This document shows positions 56,207-64,000 of a stretch of 64,000 bases of DNA, piece after piece. Made by a program: the position numbers and the translations under genes. Source of the stretch: Symsagittifera roscoffensis. Lineage: Eukaryota; Xenacoelomorpha; Acoela; Convolutidae. Where the stretch lies: NCBI RefSeq assembly GCF_963678635.1, contig NC_087064.1, positions 31,968,369 through 32,032,368 of the forward strand, read 5' to 3'. The notes below the pieces were generated by a model. The model was given only the letters and a program-made list of their open reading frames with translations, was not told the DNA's origin and did no database searches. Numbering within the stretch: position 1 is the first letter of the stretch; each line of letters starts with the position of its first letter.

Positions 56207-57693
56207 AAATTTTAATTTTTCTCCAACTCCTTTTTCTAGTAACCTCCAATGAAAACATAAACCCTTCCCCCCGCACAGGACCCCAAGATTTATTAGTAAC
56301 ACATTACGATTGTGAAGAAAACGAACAAAAAACACTACACAAATATGCAATAAATCAAGTATCACAATGCGAAACAGAACCACAAGCTATAGAAACAACA
56401 AATGTAATAGCGACACTTTATTCAAAAGCCCGAGCAACAACAGTTATAGGATATAAATTCACAGCAACATTTTCTGAAAAGAAAGTACATTGTTCACAAG
56501 TCTCAAATGGAAATAAAAACCGACTTGACCACGAATCATTCTACCAGAGTAATATCGAACGACTATTACATCTCAATTCCGAAGATTGTAAAAACGAGTT
56601 ACTAAGACTAAATATCACAAGAAAAAAAAACACAGATAGAAAATTAGTATATTTCCAAGTTTTTGCAGATTCTGTACATCAAGCAGAAATTGAAAGATAT
56701 CAAGGACATATAAAATTAGATGAAAAATACCCATACAACGGCGCACACGGAAGATTAACTTATGACATACACGATAAACGCTGGATACCACCTATTGGTA
56801 TAAATAACCCATCAAACTGCAAAGCAGACACGAAAAATAAAGGATATCAAGAAATAATGTTTTTCGATTGGAAAATACAACTCGAAAAAATACAACTCAC
56901 ACGCGATTTATCTGACAACACCATGATCTATCAAGGAATTAGATTACCTTGTAAAAACGATCAAGGCTATTGTGACACTACAACACGAACACAAGCAACA
57001 ATTGTTTGGTTCCCCGAAGACACGTGTACAACATTTCAAGTAGCAAAAATACACGCTCGTATGATAAAATTTCACGAAAAATATTTTATACAATCAATTC
57101 CATATGAACAAGTCCATCCATCACGAAAACAAAGTTCTAATTTTAGAAACATACACAAAATAGAAAATAAATTGACACGTTTTCAAATATCAACAGAACT
57201 TGCATGTAAATACAGAAATCCACTTCACAAAACACAATACTCCGAGATATTAGTTGAATACGAAAAAGGATTCGACATGACCACTGGAAAAGTAAAAATC
57301 GACCCATACGCCACAAGTCACCCTATAAACGAAGGAACATCATATATACCAGTTGATTTTCAAAAAAGTAAAAGTCAACCTGGTGGACATCTAAAACCCC
57401 ATGACACTAGAAGCACACGTTTACAAGAACTATCACTAATGAATAGTACATATTTCGGTAATATCCACTATGATATTCACCTAGATATGAAATTAGACTA
57501 CACAATTAGCCGCATTTTTCAAGAAATGTCACTCGCTGAATTAGAAACACTTCACCAATTATGCGAATTAGAAAGGACACAAATCCTACAATCACTTGCA
57601 CTAGCAGTATTAAAAATACCCTACGTAGGATATTTACTATCAGGAAATCGATCAAATTTTTTAGACTACGAAGGAAACATATTATGGTTTTAG
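56194..57693 (+). pseudogene. env: Env-like glycoprotein, N-terminal open part (499 codons)
   Basis: Likely role: receptor binding and membrane fusion. Residues 1-18 are a signal peptide (hydrophobic ILIFLQLLFLV core, then SNEN). The ectodomain has about a dozen Cys and several N-glycosylation sequons. A YDC near residue 37-40 followed by a Cys-containing AINQVSQC resembles the start of glycoproteins seen in invertebrate retroelements and chuvirus-like viruses, thought to be related to class III (gB-like) fusion proteins. I hold that assignment loosely. An in-frame TAG at 57691-57693 ends the frame, although the same frame continues beyond it. No furin site is obvious. Confidence 0.65.
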
Positions 57694-58808
57694 ACCTGTA
57701 CCAAAAAAGTATCACCACTATATGTTTTTGAAGATAAACGATGCTATAAAAGAATCCCTATCTTTTATAAGAATAAAGTACATTTCGTTGACACACTTTC
57801 AAGACGAACCTATTTCTGGGATACCGCAGTCCCATGTGGATCAGAAAATAGCCACAATGTAGTTCAACTGAACCCTAATGAAGATAAATATTACCTTCTT
57901 ACCCCATATCCCACATTAATGCAATCACTCAAAAAATTTTCACCTGAAAGCATAAGAGCTATTGCTCGAAACCAAAATATTGACCTACAATCAATTGGAA
58001 TATATTCAAAATCCGATATCCAACATCACATTAGAACACAACAATTCCAAGAATTATTAACACAAATGGACACTATACAAAGACAATCAATTGACCAAAA
58101 CTTACGCAAACTTGCCGAAACCGCATGATTTGCAGATATTTATACACAAGATTATAGCGGATATTTTAAAGACATTAAAGACTGTATATATTTAAACGGT
58201 GAAAAATACAAACCACAAGATATTTCACCAATAAATATTTTTAGCTTTGTTACACTAAAAAATGAAATTCTCGATTTTCTAGGATGGCCCTACTACATCT
58301 TAGAAAAATTGACTATTTTATACGCAATGTTTAACTTTATAGGATTTCTTTTTTCACTCTTAAAAGGAATCTACAATACATGCGCTATACGCACACAAGT
58401 AAATAGACAAGCAAGTGTAGCACGCATACTATTTTTGCCTGATTTTTTGGAATTTTTTCATCATCAATAAACAAAATTCTTTTAGACGCACAAATAAAAG
58501 AATAAAACACAAAAATAGCAACAAGACAGAACACATACGACGAAGAACATAACAAGGTAGACATAACGCCTACAGCACCACAGTTACCACCCCTACCACA
58601 TAACCATCCATTATCACTAGTCCCACGAGATTTTCGAAATTTAGCAATAACACATAATTCAAATTTTAGACCAACCATATCACAAAGTCCCATTCAACAT
58701 ATGATGACACACCATTCACTAGATGAAAATACATATGAACAAATTATAGAACAACCCCATACCACCGCTTTTCAGTCTCAAAATAATAATTTTTTTAGCC
58801 CACGATGA
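57694..58808 (+). pseudogene. env: Env-like glycoprotein, C-terminal part beyond internal stops
   Basis: The env frame continues in register after the TAG, meets a TGA at 58126-58128, and runs on to a TAA at 58468-58470. Near 58,310-58,365 it encodes a hydrophobic membrane anchor, preceded by a Trp/Tyr-rich membrane-proximal stretch. A cytoplasmic-tail-like sequence (Pro-rich, with YDEEH and LPPLPHNHP) follows in another frame from about 58,525 to a TGA at 58806-58808. So env carries two nonsense codons and one frame change. The tail's stop overlaps the ATG of the next gene as ATGA. Confidence 0.6.
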
Positions 58809-59281
58809 GCCGACAACTTGGATCCCTACACCGCTCAAATTCCCACCCAACCAACCTCAACACTCCAATTACAATAATTCCACTTTTTGCTTTCCCGCCA
58901 CCCGATTTCCCAACCAATAATGTAACATCAGGCATGAATTCAGACACTAATTCACATATCTCAGTTTTATACTCCATTTCACAACTCAATAACCCAAATA
59001 TTGAAACCCCTGATGAATTTGCAGACTCTGAACCATCTCCATCCAATAATTTTCAAACCAACTCCTCAGTTTTTTCAAAACCCCCTTTTCAACCAATCCC
59101 GCCAAATAACCCACTCCCATCCATTTCTACACCCTCTTATGCTTCACAAGTCACCCCAACCTACTCTTCATTTCATTCAGACCGATCATCCAATTCTCCA
59201 GATACTCCCCAAATCTCCCAGAAACTAGATAATTTTATCACCCTACAACAACAACCCTTCCACCTTGAAACCCCACTATAA
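58805..59281 (+). pseudogene. Post-env gene, Pro/Ser/Thr-rich N-part (158 aa)
   Basis: ATG at 58805 overlaps the env-tail stop (ATGA). The protein is Pro/Ser/Thr/Asn-rich and probably disordered, with no signal peptide or membrane segment. After its stop at 59279-59281 another frame goes on with the same composition (Ser/Thr/Pro) and a basic YRTFKRKFPNHPFP block to about 59,475. I therefore think it was the N-terminal part of the gene that continues at 59547. Family unknown. Confidence 0.5.
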
Positions 59282-59468
59282 ATCAGATTTCATCCACAAT
59301 CGAATCATCAAACCCACCTACCCCTACACCCTCTTCAGCTTATACCGCATCATTAGCACCATCATCCACATCCACCGAATCATCAAATAGCACTAATAGA
59401 GCTTATCGCACTTTCAAAAGAAAATTCCCGAACCATCCATTTCCAACAAAACTAGGAACAGCCCGTGA

Positions 59469-60620
59469 ACATATATTAATCATCCAAATCACACTAACAC
59501 GAAAGATTTTTTAGCAATCAGCCTACCTTCATTTCCACAATATACTTTGAACACTCCTAACAACACTAACGACACAGGTAGTTTTGTAGATGAACAAGTT
59601 TTAATGCCTACACTTCATTGGACATCATATTATCATTTTACTAACCCCCTTTGCCTACCTTTATCTAATACTCACATCGATATAGAAAGAAATAAAGATA
59701 TGCTATATCGACTCACCACACCACTAACACATAGACAATTTACTTATATAGGATATAAAAAGTCACTAAAAACATACACTGCACCCCGAGCTAACGAATA
59801 TACGCTAGAATATTACGATCATAACATCATCCGAGCTAACCAAGACCAATTTTTAGATGATGACCGTTTCGCTAACCCACAAATCACAGAAAAATTCTTC
59901 ATCAAAACACCATATGTATTTACACTCAATATATTTGATCGCAAATTCGATCACATCATTTCTGAAGCACTAACCGACACACAAGCTTACGAAAGTTTTA
60001 AAGAAAAATTTCAATTATTTTCACTAACCTTTCATTTCCTTACACCACATGAACGAGATTTGCACTGCTCACACGATATTATGTTACGCACTAAACAAAC
60101 CCACACATATACATTTTATCGCTTCATACAAAATCACTTTGATCTACACACTCCATCAAGACAACCACACCACCGTTTTCAATTTATTAACTCTAAGTAC
60201 ACTTCACCATTTTCTCTTAACTTCACATATTGCATCAAAGATACTAACCTTCACGGTATTCTTCGCAATTATGATCCCATAACCCAAATGTATATTTTTT
60301 GTCCCATCACGAAGACCTTCAAGGCAGAAGAATCCAGACCCTTCCTTATCCCACATGAATTTATTCAACCTATAGAAATCCCAATATTAGAATTCATCCA
60401 CAACACTAAATACAATCACAAATTATATAATCTCATCCAAAACACACCTTATGATTTTGCAGTTGGCACTGAAGAACTAAAAACCATTAAAGCACTTCAA
60501 TTGCTTTGGCCACTGCTTCAAACTAAAAACATCATTCGCATACTAGCAAAATTACTAACTAATTCCGACATAATACACGACATCTTCCCCCACGGTTTTT
60601 CCCCGACGACTAACCGGTAA
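59469..60620 (+). CDS. Post-env gene, folded C-part (~357 aa from 59547)
   Basis: The frame is open from 59469 with no ATG at its head (a TTG at 59547). It encodes a His/Phe/Tyr/Thr-rich, folded-looking protein: LHWTSYYHF, YTLEYYDHN, FLTPHERDLHCSHDI, and a C-terminal helical part (IKALQLLWPLL, IIRILAKLL). There are few Cys and no membrane segment. It ends at 60620. A gene of this size downstream of env is unusual for Gypsy-type elements. I cannot assign a family; retroviral accessory proteins or a captured gene are both possible. It is probably the continuation of 58805-59281 across two frame changes. Confidence 0.55.
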   Translation, partial: TYINHPNHTNTKDFLAISLPSFPQYTLNTPNNTNDTGSFVDEQVLMPTLHWTSYYHFTNPLCLPLSNTHIDIERNKDMLYRLTTPLTHRQFTYIGYKKSLKTYTAPRANEYTLEYYDHNIIRANQDQFLDDDRFANPQITEKFFIKTPYVFTLNIFDRKFDHIISEALTDTQAYESFKEKFQLFSLTFHFLTPHERDLHCSHDIMLRTKQTHTYTFYRFIQNHFDLHTPSRQPHHRFQFINSKYTSPFSLNFTYCIKDTNLHGILRNYDPITQMYIFCPITKTFKAEESRPFLIPHEFIQPIEIPILEFIHNTKYNHKLYNLIQNTPYDFAVGTEELKTIKALQLLWPLLQTKNIIRILAKLLTNSDIIHDIFPHGFSPTTNR

Positions 60621-62206
60621 GTATAATTTATACATATTCTTAACTAATAAATTCAAATTAAAAAACTAACCATTCTTTATCCATGTCTCATTTAGATTTT
60701 TAGTCTTCATCTCACGATCATCTGCAAAATACAAAAAAGAAAAATAAAAAATAGAAAACTTCTTCAAATTGTTCCAAACTCCAAATAATCTTTTGCACCA
60801 GCTAAAATAAATAAAATTCATACCAATGTAGTAAATTAATTTATAATTTATTTCCCTAAAAGCAGTAATTCTAATAATGATGAAAATTTGTAACTTAATT
60901 TTTCCCAAAAACTAGCAGTAAAATTGAAATTCTATGTAGTAAATTGATAAGACGAAAATGCAGTACTAATCTTTTGATATTTCCATTCACTCGCACAAGA
61001 ATTCTATCCAAACTCGCACAGCTCGCCCACGAAGAATTGTTTAAATAATGAATTTCAGTTTCAAGCTTTCACACTCAACAACTCTAACACACGATAACAA
61101 GTTTCAAACTTTCCTTTAACCCGGTTGGAAAGGAATTATATACTAAACAAAACTAACCAACGCAGCTTACTAAACACCACAAAACATAGAATAACATCAT
61201 GACTAAGAAAAGGAAACCAACGGTACCCAAACCGGATTAACCCAGTTTAAAACTGGATAATTTATTCTTTTGAAGACTATTATAAAGTCTAAGAAAGAAA
61301 TAATAAAACACAAAAAAGTCGAAAGACAAACCCATACCAAAAACAATTTGATTTTTGAAAAAAGGACACAACCAACGAAACATAAGAAAAACCACAATAA
61401 ACCCAACATAAAAAGTTATCACATAACAGGACCTCTCACAGAAAACGCACGAAATCATACTCCCACTCCTGGCCTAACCCACCAGAGAGGACGTCCTGAG
61501 CATGCTCTATAGCCGGCCTAACCCACCGCGCTACATCCACGCTTTGTGACCACACTCCTATTTTTAATAAGAGGTACTCAAGGGTGAGTAACTCTTCAAA
61601 ATAACCGAACTAAAACAAAAAGCTTTTGTGAAAACAACTAACCAAAATCATAATTAAAACACCAAACTAATAAAAATTTTATAAAATGTAAATTACACCT
61701 TGCAGTATATAGATCAGCATACAACACCAAAGACGAACATCCAAAGACAAAATGACCCCACTACACTCGAAAAAGAATGGCCAACCACAATCAATATGCC
61801 GCCCACAATCACAACTCAAAGGATTTAGAGTACGACTTGACTTCGCAGAAAAGGACTTCATTGAACTAGAACAATGACCACCTCGATGTCCAAGTATACG
61901 TACAGATCCGAGTAACCAGGCATCCCCTCCACGCACAATCTCCACGCCATTCCCAGACAAGGTCAACCCAAAAGAAATTCTCTACATGGAACAGAAAAAC
62001 CTGTCATAGCCAACCATTCTGAAATCAGATTTGAGTTTGTTGCGAAAACCCAGTCGTTGTCATGAGAAGACACAGCGATTGAACCTGGAACTTCTCTAAC
62101 AAGAGAACCCAGAAGAAATATGATGTTCGCCAAATACCAACGTCCATCATCCATCCTTTGAATTGCAGAAAGACTATTCTAAAAAACTCTGTAAAACCCG
62201 GATGGG
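60621..62206 (+). other. 3' untranslated part of the element
   Basis: About 1.6 kb with no convincing ORF. It contains a small palindrome (CCCAGTTTAAAACTGG near 61,240) and, read on the minus strand at about 61,500-61,545, a GTAGCGCGGTGGGTTAGGC string resembling a polymerase III A box, but no matching B box close by. It may include 3' RNA signals for packaging. Confidence 0.5.
62200..62206 (+). promoter_or_regulatory. Polypurine tract candidate
   Basis: GGATGGG stands directly before the 3' LTR. It is short and has one T. It is the only purine-rich stretch at the position needed for plus-strand priming. Confidence 0.4.
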
Positions 62207-62617
62207 TGGAACCTGATCTAAACTACATTTTATGATTGGATAAATTAGATATTTTACCACTGTAAAGTATTTAATATTAACCAATCATGATCCATCTAAC
62301 TAACAACCCACTTATTTGTAAAGTGCTGAAATTACTTGTAATTTCAGCACCAGAGAGATTTGAATTTAACTTAGAAATTAGTTGTCTCTCCGAGAGAACT
62401 TCAGCAGCCGCAACAAACCAGTATACCCTAGATCTATTGAGCCTAGCAGAGACTAGTTAAACACCCTGAGACTAGTAAGTATAAGAGTAAGATTAGGATC
62501 GGTATTAGACTAAGAAGTTGCACGAATCTATCCGGCCGAAAATAAGATAGCGTGACGAGCAGACGGTGTACCCTATCCGAAATTACTCTATGAGTTAACC
62601 ACATCGGTCCTAACTCA
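62207..62617 (+). repeat. 3' LTR (411 bp)
   Basis: Same length as the 5' LTR, TGGAACC to AACTCA, with about nine differences by eye. It contains the 28-bp hairpin at 62323-62350. It is followed by the right copy of the target duplication. Confidence 0.93.
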
Positions 62618-62621
62618 ATTG
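62618..62621. repeat. Target-site duplication (right), ATTG
   Basis: Matches 43704-43707. Confidence 0.8.
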
Positions 62622-64000
62622 TCTTGTAAACGAGTGCTTTATGACTCATCCATACAATCATTTATAAAATTATTCTACGGAAAAAATCCTACATCAGTTT
62701 TGATAATAGGAGCTTCTTTTTGTTGATTATATGATAACTGTTTGAACCAGCATATGGTCTATTCATTTTATCCAACTGATCCAAAAATATAATTTAACGA
62801 AAGTAGCCAGAAGTTTTTGACAATTAATGTTTAATTTAGTCACTCTGTCAACCAATTTTCTAAAGGGAAATAAATCGTTTAGAGCCCGATATCAATATCA
62901 TGCTAAAAGTAAATGTGATAAAAAGTTTTTCGTGCTGAATGAATATTCGATCAAACAAAAAAGCAAACAATGCTGATTTTCCAAGTTACGTATCGAGGTC
63001 CGCGTTTTAAGAGAAGATTGATGCGACTCAATTTCTGCGATTCCAGACTAGTGCGTTTTCAAATTGGCAATTGGATTACCAGCGCTACCGAATCTTGACA
63101 ATTTTAAATAGTCGCAACTAAAAAAAATGCAGCAAGGTCGAGGAGTTCTCCAATTCCCAAACTTTTACTAAAGTCGCAAGCCAATTTTTCTTTTGAAGTT
63201 CAGGCCAACCATGCCTTTTCTTCAGTCGCGCTGCCACTCGATTTCTTTTCTAATTCGCGTCATCAACGTCTTTTATCATTTTTATCAAATCAAAAACTTA
63301 TTTGAACTGCGGTGCAAATTAACAAAATAATTTAGAGGCGCGATGTGGGAAAAAAGTTTTTGCGACTCAAGAAGGATTTGAGCTGCAGCGCGACTGAAGG
63401 AAGAAATAAATTGGTGCGACTAATTTTCGCCTGACTAAAATAAATGAAGACTTTGATGCAATTCACATGAGCTTTTGTCGCAACTAAGATAAGACTGTAA
63501 AAAGAATTTGCGACTTCAGAAAAGAATTTGATCTGCTGTGCGACTGAAGAAAATACTTTGTACAAGACCTTTGAATTAAGAAAAGAATTAGCAGAAAAGA
63601 GCTTCGGTAAGATTTTGGCAAAAATAAGATACGTTTTTAGCGCTATTAAGTTATGAATAAACTTTTAAGCTTTTCGAAACTTTTAATTTTTAAAAATCAT
63701 CCCCAACGCAATATTTTAAGTAAAAAAGCGATTTTATTTTAGCACAACCTAACAGTCTAATAAGAGCAACTAGCATCTCAACTCATTGTGGTACGATTTC
63801 TGAGCTTGATAAAATTGCCTCTTGATCGTCAGTAGCGCGAAGTTTGTCGCGAGCTTATTCAGCCACCTAAATTGGCGAGACGTTTTGCGGATACCTCGTT
63901 TTGAGGATAACTATTCCTCAGAAACATCACCGCAGACACATCAACGCATTGTGCAAAGTATATAACTACCAAAATTTACTCGCGACGGTCTGGAAAACAC
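62622..64000. other. Right flank, non-coding
   Basis: No gene recognised. From about 63,000 to 63,560 variants of GCGACT(C/G)AA recur irregularly (near 63,023, 63,362, 63,390, 63,416, 63,510, 63,541), a weak degenerate repeat. The minus frame 63565-63332 arises within it. Confidence 0.4.

Larger units (their letters stand above)
43708..62617 (+). mobile_element. 18.9-kb env-bearing LTR retroelement (Ty3/Gypsy-type pol)
   Basis: Two 411-bp LTRs, PBS, gag with zinc knuckle, DSG protease, YLDD reverse transcriptase, RNase H, HHCC/DDE integrase and a downstream glycoprotein define a retrovirus-like element. The pol order PR-RT-RH-IN and RT/RH motifs fit Ty3/Gypsy. Its length is about twice that of most such elements because of five or more extra ORFs before gag, between pol and env, and after env. 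The plus strand is very A-rich and G-poor throughout. The LTRs differ at about nine positions by eye, so insertion is fairly recent, but this copy cannot be autonomous (broken pol and env, altered integrase). Confidence 0.93.

Noticed and set aside
61500-61545. tRNA or SINE on the minus strand
   Set aside because: An A-box-like string is present, but no B box at proper distance and no cloverleaf.

Overview
The window is gene-poor, AT-rich eukaryotic DNA made almost entirely of mobile elements and repeats. I found no convincing host gene, rRNA or tRNA. Several features suggest an animal, most likely a nematode: the lineage-typical protein patterns of a Maverick/Polinton, TTTTCAG-like acceptor strings and an env-bearing Ty3/Gypsy-type retroelement. 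The nematode assignment is inference; no species marker is visible.

Layout. 1-5.5 kb: a dispersed ~820-bp repeat in head-to-tail copies, the first interrupted by ~2.07 kb of other DNA. 6.8-11.9 kb: a near-perfect 2,537-bp tandem duplication that carries two more members of the same repeat family. 13.3-15.5 kb: an inverted-repeat (MITE-like) element and a 174-bp tandem repeat. 16.6-19.2 kb: two LTRs of one retroelement family head to head in a ~700-bp palindrome; the right one leads into a decayed, truncated element. 19.2-33.1 kb: a degenerate Maverick/Polinton, mainly on the minus strand, with recognisable remains of protein-primed DNA polymerase B, cysteine protease, major capsid protein, integrase and packaging ATPase, plus unassigned ORFs. 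A 200-bp N gap lies in the capsid gene. 33.6-37.5 kb: minisatellites. 41.0-42.2 kb: a long foldback palindrome and a hAT-like MITE with an 8-bp target duplication.

The main object is at 43,708-62,617: an 18.9-kb LTR retroelement bounded by two 411-bp LTRs that are ~98% alike by eye and by a 4-bp duplication ATTG. It follows the order LTR, PBS, a conserved 77-aa ORF, a structured ~0.9-kb leader, a 155-aa basic ORF, gag-protease, RT-RNase H-integrase, two tiny membrane ORFs, a long Pro/Ser/Thr-rich frame with no ATG, an env-like glycoprotein, a further unknown two-part gene, ~1.6 kb untranslated, LTR. Neighbouring ORFs overlap by a few bases (twice as ATGA), a compact arrangement closer to a viral genome than to an ordinary retrotransposon. 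This copy is dead: pol has several frameshifts, the third catalytic residue of integrase is Lys, and env has two internal stops and a frame change.

The decayed copy at 17-19 kb is useful because it is diverged. Comparing the two shows that the 77-aa ORF is conserved as protein, while three hairpin types (one in the LTR, one just after the 77-aa ORF, a pair in the leader) are conserved as structure, two of them with paired changes. The system therefore seems to carry its own conserved RNA structures and accessory genes.
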